A stretch of DNA of 64,000 nucleotides from Pelagibius sp050330205. GTDB lineage: Bacteria; Pseudomonadota; Alphaproteobacteria; Kiloniellales; Kiloniellaceae. Location of the stretch: assembly GCA_050330205.1 (NCBI GenBank), contig JBHJOA010000007.1, positions 1 to 64,000 on the forward strand, given 5' to 3'. The notes below the pieces were generated by a model that did not search any database, was not told the origin of the DNA, and saw only the letters and a list, made by a program, of their open reading frames with translations. Shown piece by piece: positions 18,633 through 27,014 of this stretch. The translations under genes were made by a program, and so were the position numbers. Numbering within the stretch: the first letter of the stretch is position 1; each line of letters begins with the position of its first letter.

Positions 18633-18662
18633 ATTATTAGCCCAAATGGATAGGCGAGTCAC
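18633..18662 (-). promoter_or_regulatory. Predicted sigma-70 promoter of the small RNA candidate
   Basis: On the minus strand: -35 GTGACT (18662-18657), a 17-base spacer, and -10 TAATAAT (18639-18633). The AT-rich -10 stands out in this high-GC DNA. The predicted start is near 18626. Inferred from sequence only. Confidence 0.5.
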
Positions 18663-18694
18663 CTTTTTTCTAAGAATGTTTTACGGAACCCCCA

Positions 18695-18709
18695 TGTTGC
18701 ATTGCAACA
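18695..18709. promoter_or_regulatory. 15-bp perfect inverted repeat, possible operator
   Basis: TGTTGCATTGCAACA: seven-base arms around one central base. It lies 119 bases upstream of the secreted-protein gene at 18829 and 33 bases upstream of the -35 of the small-RNA promoter. Too short for certainty; a regulator site for either flanking transcript is an inference. Confidence 0.3.
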
Positions 18710-18828
18710 ATTGCGCGCGGCGCCCACGCCCGGTTGCAGGAAGGGGCGGGGCCGCACGTCAAGCGCCGCACAACCCGGGGGCTCCTTGCTTATTGCTTTG
18801 TTAAATCAGCCCCGCCTAGGCTCGCCCC

Positions 18829-19290
18829 ATGCGCCCACAGTCTCCCCGATATCGCCCCGCGGCGGTCGCGCTGGCCGGCCTTCTGCTGACGGCCTTCCCG
18901 GCGGCGGCCCAGGGCGGCTACGTCACCCTCAGCGAGGCCGACTGCGCCCACCTGGCCCGCCACTACCCCGCCGGTGACGTCGCCTACCAGCCCGGCCGCG
19001 ACGTCCGCGGCAAGCCGGTGGTGCCGGCCGACCTCGGCAGCGGCAGCGGCGGCCAGGGCGGCCTGATCCTGCCGGATGCCGTCATCATCCCGATCGAGGT
19101 CGACCTCTTCGAGCGCTACGGCATCCCCGCCGACGGCACCAGCTTCAAGGGCGAACTCTTCATCGGCGAGGTGGTGGTCGACGTCGCCAGCGGCCAGGCC
19201 ATTTTCAACGGCCAGCCTCTCGGCAGCGACACCGAGGCCGAGCTGGCCGCCCGCTGCCAGCGCATCCTGCGCGACCGCGCCCCAGACTGA
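18829..19290 (+). CDS. Small secreted protein of unknown function
   Basis: 153 residues. The start MRPQSPRYRPAAVALAGLLL followed by PAAAQGG is a standard Sec signal peptide, with likely cleavage after AAA or AQ near residue 28. The mature part has two cysteines (in SEADCAHL and ARCQRIL), which could form a disulfide. The middle is a glycine-rich linker (SGSGGQGG) followed by a compact segment LPDAVIIPIEVDLFERYGIP. I do not recognise the family. Codon use is high-GC like the host. The proS gene follows after 156 bases on the same strand; a shared function is not indicated. Confidence 0.75.
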   Translation: MRPQSPRYRPAAVALAGLLLTAFPAAAQGGYVTLSEADCAHLARHYPAGDVAYQPGRDVRGKPVVPADLGSGSGGQGGLILPDAVIIPIEVDLFERYGIPADGTSFKGELFIGEVVVDVASGQAIFNGQPLGSDTEAELAARCQRILRDRAPD

Positions 19291-19446
19291 CCCCGGCCCG
19301 GGGCCGTGGACAGGCCGGGGCCGCTCGCCTATACAGACATCCCGTCGACAAGCGGCCGGGGCCCTTGCGGAAGCCCGGAATCCCGGTCATTTTCGCGCCT
19401 GGAACCGTTTCCGCCGCCGAAAGTTCTCCAACGACGCGAGCACCAC

Positions 19447-20775
19447 ATGCGCCTATCGCAGTATTTCATGCCGACCCTGAAGGAAACGCCTAAGGAGGCG
19501 GAGATCGTCTCCCACCGCCTCATGCTGCGCGCCGGCATGGTGCGCCAGGCCAGCGCCGGCATCTACTCCTGGCTGCCGCTTGGCTACCGGGTGCTGCGCC
19601 GCATCGAGCAGATCGTGCGCGAGGAGCAGGATGCCGCCGGCTACCAGGAGCTGCTGATGCCGACCATCCAGTCGGCCGAGCTCTGGAAGCAGTCCGGGCG
19701 CTATGACGACTACGGCAAGGAGATGCTGCGCATCCTCGACCGCCACGAGCGGGAGATGCTCTACGGCCCCACCAACGAGGAGCTGATCACCGAGATCTTC
19801 CGCAACGGCGCGAAGAGCTACCGCGACCTGCCCAAGGGCCTCTACCACATCCAGTGGAAGTTCCGCGACGAGGTGCGGCCGCGCTTCGGCGTCATGCGCG
19901 GGCGCGAGTTCCTGATGAAGGATGCCTATTCCTTCGACATCGACTACGAGGCGGGCCGGCGCGCCTACCAGAAGCAGTTCGTCGCCTACCTGCGCACCTT
20001 CGCGCGGCTCGGCCTGAAGGCGATCCCCATGGAGGCCGAGACCGGCCCCATCGGCGGCAACCTCAGCCACGAGTTCATCGTGCTGGCGGAGACCGGCGAG
20101 TCGGAGGTGTTCTGCGACCGCGACTTCCTCGACTACGACGTGCTCGGCTCGGACATGGACTACTCGGACGCCGACAGCGTCGCCAGGGTGGTCGACTATT
20201 TCACCAACCTCTACGCCCGCACCGACGACAAGCACGACCCGGCCGCCTTCGAGAGTCAGGTGCCGGCCGAGCGGCGCTATACCGGGCGCGGCATCGAGGT
20301 CGGCCACATCTTCTTCTTCGGCACCAAGTATTCCGAGCCGCTGGGCGCCTTCGTCACCACGCCGGAGGACGACAGCGTGCCGGTGCAGATGGGTTCCTAC
20401 GGCGTCGGCGTGTCGCGCCTGGTGGGCGGCATCATCGAGGCCTGCCACGACGAAAACGGCATCATCTGGCCGGAGGCGGTGGCTCCCTTCAAGGTCGGCC
20501 TCATCAACCTGCGCGCCGCCGATGCCGACTGCACGGCGGCCTGCGACAAGCTGTACGGGCAGCTCCGGGAGGCCGGCGTCGAGGTGCTCTACGACGACCG
20601 CGACGAGTCGGCCGGCGCCAAGTTCGCCTCCATGGACCTGATCGGCCTGCCCTGGCAGCTCGTGATCGGCCCGCGCGGCCTGAAGAACGGCGTGGTCGAG
20701 CTGAAGCGGCGCGGCGGCAACGGCGAGCGCGAGGAGCTGTCATCCGACTCCGCCCTCGCCAAGCTGGTCGCCTAG
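19447..20775 (+). CDS. proS: Proline--tRNA ligase, short alphaproteobacterial form
   Basis: 442 residues from ATG 19447 (MRLSQYFMPTLKE); the open frame extends to 19306 but the added N-terminal part is non-homologous low-complexity sequence. It is a class II aminoacyl-tRNA synthetase charging tRNA-Pro. Motif 2 is seen in KFRDEVRPRFGVMRGREFLMKDAYSF. The YGPTNEELITEIF segment and the C-terminal anticodon-binding domain (DRDESAGAKFASMDLIGLPW) are present. The roughly 180-residue editing (INS) domain found in E. coli ProS is absent, as usual in alphaproteobacteria. It is followed 12 bases later by the lipoprotein exporter genes, a conserved order. Confidence 0.96.
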   Translation: MRLSQYFMPTLKETPKEAEIVSHRLMLRAGMVRQASAGIYSWLPLGYRVLRRIEQIVREEQDAAGYQELLMPTIQSAELWKQSGRYDDYGKEMLRILDRHEREMLYGPTNEELITEIFRNGAKSYRDLPKGLYHIQWKFRDEVRPRFGVMRGREFLMKDAYSFDIDYEAGRRAYQKQFVAYLRTFARLGLKAIPMEAETGPIGGNLSHEFIVLAETGESEVFCDRDFLDYDVLGSDMDYSDADSVARVVDYFTNLYARTDDKHDPAAFESQVPAERRYTGRGIEVGHIFFFGTKYSEPLGAFVTTPEDDSVPVQMGSYGVGVSRLVGGIIEACHDENGIIWPEAVAPFKVGLINLRAADADCTAACDKLYGQLREAGVEVLYDDRDESAGAKFASMDLIGLPWQLVIGPRGLKNGVVELKRRGGNGEREELSSDSALAKLVA

Positions 20776-20787
20776 GGCCGCCGCCGC

Positions 20788-22035
20788 ATGATCTTCAACG
20801 CCTTCGAACGCCTGGTGGCCTCGCGCTACCTGCGGGCGCGCCGCGAGGAAGGCTTCGTCTCGGTCATCGCCGTGTTCTCCTTCCTCGGCATCATGCTGGG
20901 GGTGGCCGTGCTCATCATCGTCATGGCGGTGATGAACGGCTTCCGGCAGGAGCTGCTGTCGCGCATTCTCGGCGTCAACGGCCACCTGACGGTCTTTTCC
21001 GACGGTCCGGCGATCGAGAACTTCGACGACCTCGCCACGCGCCTCGTCGCGGTCGAGGGCATCGTGTCGGTGACGCCGCAGATCCAGGGCCAGGTGATGA
21101 TCACCACCCAGGGCAACGCCACGGGCGCGCTGGTGCGCGGCATGCGCGGCACCGACGTCGAGGCACGACGCATCCTCGCCGACAACATCGTCGCCGGCAG
21201 CCTCGCCGACTACGGCACCGACGACGGCATCCTCATCGGCGCGCGCCTTGCCCGCCAGCTCGGCGTCGGCGTCGACGGCGAGGTCACCCTGGTCTCGCCC
21301 TCCGGCACCACCACGGTGATGGGCACGGTGCCGCGCATGAAGACCTATCGCGTCGCCGGGCTCTTCGAGGTCGGCATGTACGAGTACGACAACGGTTTCG
21401 TCTACATGCCGCTGGACGACGCGCAGCGCTTCTTCCGCCTGCCCGAGGCGGTCAACGCCATCGAGGTCTTCGTCGCCGATCCCGATCGCATCACGGCGGC
21501 GTTCCGCGGCCTGCAGGCCACCCTCGGCCCGGGCTACCGCACGGTCGACTGGCAGCGCTCCAACGCCGCCTTCTTCAGCGCCATCCAGACCGAGCGCAAC
21601 GTGATGTTCCTCATCCTCTCGCTGATCATCGTGGTGGCGGCCTTTAACGTGCTCTCCGGGCAGACCATGCTGGTGAAGGACAAGGGCAGGGACATCGCCA
21701 TCCTGCGCACCATGGGCGCGACGCGCGGCATGGTCATGCGAATCTTCTTTTTGAGCGGCGCCAGCATCGGCGTCGCCGGCACCGCCTTCGGCTTCGCCCT
21801 CGGCCTCGCCTTCGCCGACAACATCGAGGGCATCCGCCAGGTCCTGCAGAACATGACGGGGGCCGAGCTGTTCCAGGCGGAGATCTACTTCCTGTCGCGG
21901 CTGCCCGCCGTGGTCGATCCGCGCGAGGTGGCGATCGTCGTCGGCCTCGCGCTCATCCTCTCCTTCCTGGCGCCGCTCTATCCCGCCTGGCGGGCGGCGC
22001 GGCTCGATCCCGTCGAGGCGCTCAGGTATGAGTAA
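20788..22035 (+). CDS. lolC: Lipoprotein-releasing ABC transporter permease (LolC/LolE family)
   Basis: 415 residues, MacB-like permease: one N-terminal helix (about 24-48), a large periplasmic domain, and three C-terminal helices (from about residue 270). The ending PAWRAARLDPVEALRYE is characteristic. With LolD it extracts mature lipoproteins from the inner membrane and hands them to LolA. Only one permease gene is seen here, consistent with a homodimeric LolF-like arrangement rather than separate LolC and LolE; whether a second copy exists elsewhere cannot be seen. It overlaps lolD by eight bases. Confidence 0.94.
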   Translation: MIFNAFERLVASRYLRARREEGFVSVIAVFSFLGIMLGVAVLIIVMAVMNGFRQELLSRILGVNGHLTVFSDGPAIENFDDLATRLVAVEGIVSVTPQIQGQVMITTQGNATGALVRGMRGTDVEARRILADNIVAGSLADYGTDDGILIGARLARQLGVGVDGEVTLVSPSGTTTVMGTVPRMKTYRVAGLFEVGMYEYDNGFVYMPLDDAQRFFRLPEAVNAIEVFVADPDRITAAFRGLQATLGPGYRTVDWQRSNAAFFSAIQTERNVMFLILSLIIVVAAFNVLSGQTMLVKDKGRDIAILRTMGATRGMVMRIFFLSGASIGVAGTAFGFALGLAFADNIEGIRQVLQNMTGAELFQAEIYFLSRLPAVVDPREVAIVVGLALILSFLAPLYPAWRAARLDPVEALRYE

Positions 22036-22741
22036 GGGCGATCTCAGCAAGGTCGGCAGCCGCAACGGCCACGGACTTGAACTGCGCGACGTGAAGCGCG
22101 TGTTCAAGCAGGCGCGCAGCAGCCTGGAGGTCCTCCAGGGCGCCTCCTTCAAGGTTTCCGGCGGCGAGATCGTCGCCCTGGTCGGTCCCTCGGGCGCCGG
22201 CAAGTCGACCCTGCTGCACATCGCCGGGCTGCTGGAGCGGCCGGACGCCGGCGAGGTGCTGATCGACGGCGAACCCTGTCTCGATCTCTCCGATACGCAG
22301 CGCACGGCCATCCGGCGCCGCGCCATCGGCTTCGTCTACCAGTACCACCACCTGCTGCCGGAGTTCTCGGCGCTGGAGAACGTCGTGCTGCCGCAGATGA
22401 TCGCCGGGGTGTCGAAATCCAAGGCGCGGGAGAAAGCGGCGGCCCTGCTCGACTCGGTAGGGCTCAGCCCGCGCGCCGATCACCGCCCGGCGCGGCTTTC
22501 CGGCGGCGAGCAGCAGCGCGCCGCCATCGCCCGCGGCCTCGCCAACGATCCCTCGATCCTGCTGGCCGACGAGCCCACCGGCAATCTCGACCCCGACACC
22601 GCCGAGGGCGTTTTCACGCAGCTGTTCCACCTTGTCCGCGACGGCGGCCTGGCGGCGGTCATCGCCACCCACAACCTCGACCTCGCCAAGCGCATGGACA
22701 GGGTGCTGCGCCTGGAGCACGGCCGCATCGTCGAGGGGTGA
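22028..22741 (+). CDS. lolD: Lipoprotein-releasing ABC transporter ATP-binding protein LolD
   Basis: 237 residues, complete ABC ATPase. Walker A GPSGAGKS (53-60), Q-loop YQYHHLLPEFSALENV, signature LSGGEQQRAAIARGLA, Walker B ILLADEPTGNLD, and H-loop ATHNLDLAK are all intact. The signature and the Q-loop are those of the LolD/MacB group. The start lies within the end of the permease gene. It converges with the alpha/beta hydrolase gene (18-base gap), marking the left edge of the TRAP cassette. Confidence 0.96.
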   Translation: MSKGDLSKVGSRNGHGLELRDVKRVFKQARSSLEVLQGASFKVSGGEIVALVGPSGAGKSTLLHIAGLLERPDAGEVLIDGEPCLDLSDTQRTAIRRRAIGFVYQYHHLLPEFSALENVVLPQMIAGVSKSKAREKAAALLDSVGLSPRADHRPARLSGGEQQRAAIARGLANDPSILLADEPTGNLDPDTAEGVFTQLFHLVRDGGLAAVIATHNLDLAKRMDRVLRLEHGRIVEG

Positions 22742-22759
22742 GGGGCGGATATCGCCATC

Positions 22760-23746
22760 CTACGACTGAGATTCGTCAAGCAGAAAGCCCACGACGATCG
22801 AGTGCAGCTCCGGCAGGCAGCGCTCGTTGACCATGAAATGGGCGCCGCGGCCGACGACACAATAGAGCTTCCGCTCGGACCCCAACGCGTCGAACAGGCC
22901 CTTGGTATCCGATGGAGTCGAGGTCCTGTCGTACTCGCCCCGGACGATCAGCGTCGGCAGACTTATTTCCGACGCCGGATAGAGCGGCCGACCGCTATAC
23001 ACCTCGAAGAGGTCAGCAAGGGCGCCGGACGGCATGTGCAGGCAGCCAGGTGTATCGGACCACTCGGACTCGGCAATTGAATCCCGCAGCAGCGCGGCCG
23101 CGGCGGCGCTGTCGCGCCATAGCGTCTTGTCCTCAAGCGGAATCTCCGCATCCCAGCGGGCAAGGAAGGCTGCGGCCGACACCGACCGCACCGGCTTGAG
23201 ATGCGGGTTTAACCGGGTCGGGTCGGTCGGGTCGGCTGCTTCGACACGCCATGCTACGCCCTCTCCCGGTGCCGAATAGACCGGGGCATAGAGGACGAGT
23301 CGGCGCACGGGAGGATCTTTCCGCTCGGTGAGGTAGAGGCCGCAAACGACCGATCCCCACGAGCCGCCGAGCAGGTCGACCCGCTCGGCCCCGGAACGGG
23401 CGCGGATGAACTCTACAGCCTCGGCGACATCGTGCTGCGCCTCGCTGGCCCGGGCGAAAGGGCCGGGCGGGAGTGCGCGTGGCGGGGACGAGCGCCCATA
23501 TCCGCGCAGGTCGAGCGCGTAGGCGGGAATGCCCGCCTGCGCGAGCTTTTCCATCCACGACCAGCCTGGCGCGGGATTGTCCCAGAGAACGCTTGCGATG
23601 GTCGCGCCGTGGATCATCAGCAGCGGCGGTTGGCTGGTAGCGGTGCAGGGCACCCACTCGCGTAGCCGCAACGTCAGGCCCGGCAGCACCGAGGAGGGCA
23701 CCCAGTGTACTCGCGACAGGACCTGCATCTGGTCGACGGTGGACAT
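22760..23746 (-). CDS. Alpha/beta hydrolase
   Basis: 328 residues from MSTVDQMQVL, which has an AGAAGAG ribosome-binding site; an upstream ATG at 23764 is an alternative. The catalytic triad is readable: nucleophile in GGSWGS, acid in RGEYDRTSTP, and His in GRGAHFMVNE near the C terminus. The oxyanion segment LMIHGATIAS precedes it. No signal peptide, so it is cytoplasmic. It is the last gene of a minus-strand cassette behind the TRAP transporter genes (95-base gap after dctP), so an ester or lactone taken up by the transporter is a possible substrate; that is inference. Confidence 0.88.
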   Translation of the reverse strand: MSTVDQMQVLSRVHWVPSSVLPGLTLRLREWVPCTATSQPPLLMIHGATIASVLWDNPAPGWSWMEKLAQAGIPAYALDLRGYGRSSPPRALPPGPFARASEAQHDVAEAVEFIRARSGAERVDLLGGSWGSVVCGLYLTERKDPPVRRLVLYAPVYSAPGEGVAWRVEAADPTDPTRLNPHLKPVRSVSAAAFLARWDAEIPLEDKTLWRDSAAAAALLRDSIAESEWSDTPGCLHMPSGALADLFEVYSGRPLYPASEISLPTLIVRGEYDRTSTPSDTKGLFDALGSERKLYCVVGRGAHFMVNERCLPELHSIVVGFLLDESQS

Positions 23747-23840
23747 GCGGATCTCTTCTTCCATCCCGTGCCGGCGCCCGGGCGCGAAGCGCCGGGCGCC
23801 GGCGTGGATCAGGCGTGTCTTTGCGGGGCAGTTCCCCGGG

Positions 23841-24893
23841 TCACACCTTGCCGGTCATGCGCATGAAGTCGTGCAGCATCGCGCCGACCGCACCGCTGTA
23901 CTTGGGATCGCGTTCCGAGAACTCGTCGACGACCTCGAGCGAGGCGGTGCGCAGCGCCATGATGGTCTCCTCGTCGAGCATGGTGATGGTACCGCCCTCG
24001 TTCTCGGTGAAGGTCTTGGCGCCCAGGTAGTCACGGTGCAGGAAGTGCGCGCTGGCATCGGCGCTTGTCGAACGAACGATTTCGTTGAACACGGCCTTGA
24101 GGTCGTCGCCGATCGCATTCCACTTGTCGAGCGCCACCATCACCTCGCCGTTGAGATGGCTGACGAGGTCGGGCTGCTGGACGTATTTGCAGACTTCGTG
24201 GAAGTTCATTCCCCGCCCGGTCGAGATACAGCCCCAGTGTGCCCCTTCGACCACCCCGGTCTGGAGAGCCTGGTAGAGTTCTCCTCCGGGGATCGAAACC
24301 GGGGCCGCGCCCATCTTCTCGAAGACCATCGCCGCTGCGCCGGTCGAGCGGATGCGGAAGCCGCGAAAGTCATCCCGCGTAGACAGCGGGCGGTTGGCAT
24401 AGACCGCGAGACCACCGTAGGAGATGGGGCCTGCCTGATAGATACCTTCGGCCGCGTAAGCCTCGCGGATGATGTCGAGCGCGCCCATCTCGTACATGAA
24501 GAAATGCATTTCCTCATGCTTCTCAAAGGTGCCGATATTGCCGTTCAGATGTCCAGCTACCGGTATCCGCCCGATCCAGTAAGCCGGATAGAAGAAGGCG
24601 GACTCGAGAGCGCCCCGGCGCAACCCGTTCAGGACCTCTCCGGTTGGTACGATGGTGTCGCTGGCGACCGGCTCCACGGTCAGCTCGCCGGCCGTGGCCT
24701 CGGTGATCCGGTTGCAGAACTTTACGAAAACGTCCTCGTAGTACCAATTGCCGGTCGGCCAGTGCGTCTGCATGCGCCAGACGACTTTGCCGCTGGCGAT
24801 CACGGGTGGTGCGGCAAGTGTCATACCCGCAGCGGCACCGGCCGAGCCGGCAATGAACTTCCGGCGGGATAAGGGTGTCTTGATGTTGCTCAT
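23841..24893 (-). CDS. TRAP transporter substrate-binding protein (DctP family)
   Basis: 350 residues. The N terminus carries a Tat signal, SRRKFIAGSAGAAAG, suggesting export of a folded protein. The mature part is a DctP fold: RMQTHWPTGNWYYEDVF at the start, RGFRIRSTGAAAMVFEKMGA with the conserved ligand-pairing arginine, and GVVEGAHWGCISTGRGM. The overall pattern resembles the larger TakP-like (keto acid / mannitol-chloroaromatic annotated) branch, but substrate cannot be assigned. It has a strong ribosome-binding site (AGAGGAGG). Between dctM and this gene lies a hairpin (GACCCC/GGGGTC, 24914-24932), a common arrangement that protects the abundant binding-protein message. Confidence 0.92.
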   Translation of the reverse strand: MSNIKTPLSRRKFIAGSAGAAAGMTLAAPPVIASGKVVWRMQTHWPTGNWYYEDVFVKFCNRITEATAGELTVEPVASDTIVPTGEVLNGLRRGALESAFFYPAYWIGRIPVAGHLNGNIGTFEKHEEMHFFMYEMGALDIIREAYAAEGIYQAGPISYGGLAVYANRPLSTRDDFRGFRIRSTGAAAMVFEKMGAAPVSIPGGELYQALQTGVVEGAHWGCISTGRGMNFHEVCKYVQQPDLVSHLNGEVMVALDKWNAIGDDLKAVFNEIVRSTSADASAHFLHRDYLGAKTFTENEGGTITMLDEETIMALRTASLEVVDEFSERDPKYSGAVGAMLHDFMRMTGKV

Positions 24894-24975
24894 GGTCGTT
24901 CCTCCTCTAACGTGACCCCTGTCGTCGGGGTCTTGTGCCTTTGGGTCTGCTCAAGCATCGCCGGCCCGGGCGTAA

Positions 24976-26283
24976 CTAGCGTCGGATCGGCAAATCGGTG
25001 AACTGGGTGATGAGTCCTGGAAACAGAAAGATCAAAGCCCCGGTCAGCAGCATCAGCCCGAAGAACGGCAGCACCGAGCGATAGATCTCGCTGATCGGCG
25101 TCGTGGGGCTCATGGACTTCAGGTAAAAGAGGTTGTAGCCGAAGGGTGGTGAGATGTAGCCGATGCAGAGATTCAGCTGGAACAGCACGGAGAACCAGAT
25201 CGGATCGAAGCCAAGACCGACGACGATCGGATGGAAAATCGGCAATACCAGAAGAATGATCCCGACCGGATCGAGAAACATCCCCAGCACCAGTGCGATC
25301 AACTGCATGATCAGGATCAGCATCAGGGGCGAAACCTGGAGGCCACGCAGGTATTCCTGCAGAAACGCCGTCCCGCCCCCGCTCCCGTAGATCGAGATGA
25401 AAGCCGAGGCGCCGAACACGATCCAGATCACCATGCCGGTCAGGGCGGCGGTGTCGTGGCTGACCGCCTTGATGTAGCTCCATGAGCACTCGCCGCGCAA
25501 AATCACGGCGAGCGTCACCGCCGCAGCCCCGACGGCCGCGGCTTCGGTCGGCGTGGCGATGCCGGCGAAGATCGACGCCAGGACGGAGAGGATGATCGCC
25601 AGCGGCAGAACTACCGAGCGCAGCGCGCGCAGCCGCTCGCCGAGAGGCGCAAGCTCGGCGCCGCCCGGCGCCAGCGCGGGCTGCAGCTGGCTGCGGACCG
25701 CGATGTAGATCATGAAAACGACCAGCAGGATCAGCCCCGCGGCCAGCCCGCCCAGGAAAAGCCTTCCCACCGAAAGGCCGGTCTGCAAGGCGATGAGGAT
25801 CAGCGTGATCGACGGTGGGATCAGGATCCCCAGCGTGCCGGCGGCGCCGATCGTGCCGAGCACGAAGGACTTGTCGTAGCCGCGCTGTTCCATCGCCGGC
25901 ATGCCGACGAGCCCGGTGGTCACCGTGGAGGCCGCGCAGCTGCCTGTCATCGCCGACAGTGTGGCGGCGAAGCCTGCCGTGCCCAGGAGCAGGCCGCCCC
26001 TGGTCCGCCCGGACCACAGGTAGAAGGTATGGTAGAGATCGTTGGCGATGCGCGACTTCGCCAGCGCGACGCCGATGAAGACAAAGAGCGGGATGGCCGA
26101 GAGCAGGATAGACCACATGTTCCCGAACATTGCCGTGACGATGGAGTAGGTGCCGTTCGTGCCGAAAAGCAGGAGGCCGAAGATGACCGCGGTTCCGCCC
26201 ATTGCGAAGGAGAGCGAAACCCCGACGATCATCGCCACGAGCAGCATGCCGAACATGCCCAAGGTCAGAATCTCGGGACTCAC
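24976..26283 (-). CDS. TRAP transporter large permease (DctM family)
   Basis: 435 residues from a GTG start at 26283 (VSPEILTLGMFG) whose last bases overlap the dctQ stop as GTGA. The longer frame to 26502 runs over dctQ and is not coding. About 12 hydrophobic segments. Typical DctM features: SCAASTVTTGLVGMPAM, LGILIPPSITLILIA, and LNLCIGYISPPFGYNLFYLKS. It is the sodium-coupled translocation subunit. Confidence 0.93.
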   Translation of the reverse strand: MSPEILTLGMFGMLLVAMIVGVSLSFAMGGTAVIFGLLLFGTNGTYSIVTAMFGNMWSILLSAIPLFVFIGVALAKSRIANDLYHTFYLWSGRTRGGLLLGTAGFAATLSAMTGSCAASTVTTGLVGMPAMEQRGYDKSFVLGTIGAAGTLGILIPPSITLILIALQTGLSVGRLFLGGLAAGLILLVVFMIYIAVRSQLQPALAPGGAELAPLGERLRALRSVVLPLAIILSVLASIFAGIATPTEAAAVGAAAVTLAVILRGECSWSYIKAVSHDTAALTGMVIWIVFGASAFISIYGSGGGTAFLQEYLRGLQVSPLMLILIMQLIALVLGMFLDPVGIILLVLPIFHPIVVGLGFDPIWFSVLFQLNLCIGYISPPFGYNLFYLKSMSPTTPISEIYRSVLPFFGLMLLTGALIFLFPGLITQFTDLPIRR

Positions 26284-26798
26284 CGCGGTACGCTCCGCAT
26301 GACGTCGGTCTGCGGGCGCACCACGAGGACCAGCGAACGGATCGCCTCCGCTATCGCCTGCAGGGTAATCAACGCCGCTCCGGCAAACAGGCAGAACTTG
26401 ATCGGCCACATCGGATGGCGCAGCACGCTGTCGTCGAGGTCTCCGTACCGCCAGGCATCCTCGAAGAACCAGAAACCTTCCCAGGTGAGGACAGCGCCCC
26501 AAAGGATCAGGAATGCGTAGTTCAGCAGGTCGAGCGCTGCGTTGACGCGCGGTAGCCGGCTGTTTATGAACAGGTCGATCCGCACATGGTCGCGCCGGAT
26601 CAAGGTGTAGGCGCCTACGAGGACGAAATAGGCGCCGAAGATGCGTTGCGTGTAGCCGTGCGCCCAGATCGTCGGCGCGCCGAAAACGTAACGGGCGACG
26701 ACCTCCCAGCAGAGCACGACAATGCCGGCCCAGATCAGGAAGCTCACCAGGCTGCCGATCAGAAGGCCGAAACGGTCGATGAGCTTCAGCAGGCGCAT
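26280..26798 (-). CDS. TRAP transporter small permease (DctQ family)
   Basis: 172 residues starting MRLLKLIDRFGLL, four hydrophobic segments, with the family pattern WEVVARYVFGAPTIWAHGYTQRIF. It assists the large permease. The ATG has no obvious ribosome-binding site of its own. It lies inside the end of a 23-codon ORF with a strong one, so translation is probably coupled. Open sequence upstream of this ATG in the same frame runs through the promoter region and is not coding. Confidence 0.9.
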   Translation of the reverse strand: MRLLKLIDRFGLLIGSLVSFLIWAGIVVLCWEVVARYVFGAPTIWAHGYTQRIFGAYFVLVGAYTLIRRDHVRIDLFINSRLPRVNAALDLLNYAFLILWGAVLTWEGFWFFEDAWRYGDLDDSVLRHPMWPIKFCLFAGAALITLQAIAEAIRSLVLVVRPQTDVMRSVPR

Positions 26799-26857
26799 CG
26801 GGAGGCTTCGGCGTTCACGCGGGCGGCAGGCTGTTCGGACTTCGCAGGTCTCGCCAT
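26786..26857 (-). CDS. 23-codon upstream ORF coupled to dctQ
   Basis: Starts ATG at 26857 behind AGGGAGGGAACC, the best ribosome-binding site of the cassette, and reads MARPAKSEQPAARVNAEASR to a TGA that lies 10 bases beyond the dctQ ATG. It has no recognisable product. It may be a leader for coupling, or the authentic start of dctQ if the true sequence differs by a frameshift at the junction. Hydrophilic; not a membrane peptide. Confidence 0.4.
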   Translation of the reverse strand: MARPAKSEQPAARVNAEASRCAC

Positions 26858-26906
26858 GGTTCCCTCCCTGTAAGCCGGGTTCTCTTGCCTCGACCTTGTT
26901 GGTGTG

Positions 26907-26935
26907 ATTAAGTTCCATATGGGACGATATGTCAA
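26907..26935 (-). promoter_or_regulatory. Predicted promoter of the TRAP-hydrolase operon
   Basis: Minus strand: perfect -35 TTGACA (26935-26930), 17-base spacer (26929-26913), -10 CTTAAT (26912-26907). It lies 50 bases upstream of the leader ORF start. One of the two operator-like dyads fills the spacer. Confidence 0.65.
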
Positions 26936-26952
26936 GTCCCAGATGGGACCAT
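26910..26952. promoter_or_regulatory. Two 19-base repeats with dyad symmetry, probable MarR operators
   Basis: Copies at 26910-26928 and 26934-26952 share 16 of 19 bases and are 24 bases apart. Each contains a dyad: GTTCCA-TA-TGGGAC (one mismatch) and GTCCCA-GA-TGGGAC (perfect six-base arms). The first sits between -35 and -10 of the TRAP operon promoter, and the second directly upstream of its -35. Both lie in the divergent region shared with the MarR gene, so self-regulation and repression of the operon by that protein is the natural inference. Confidence 0.65.
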
Positions 26953-27014
26953 CGGGCGAACTTCTGTTGCGCGGCCGGTCCGGATCGCGCAGGGAAGCCA
27001 AAGGAAGTGCAAGG

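Noticed and set aside
19306..19446. Longer N terminus for proS
   Set aside because: The extra residues are Pro/Ser/Arg-rich without similarity to ProS; the family start MRLSQYF is at 19447.
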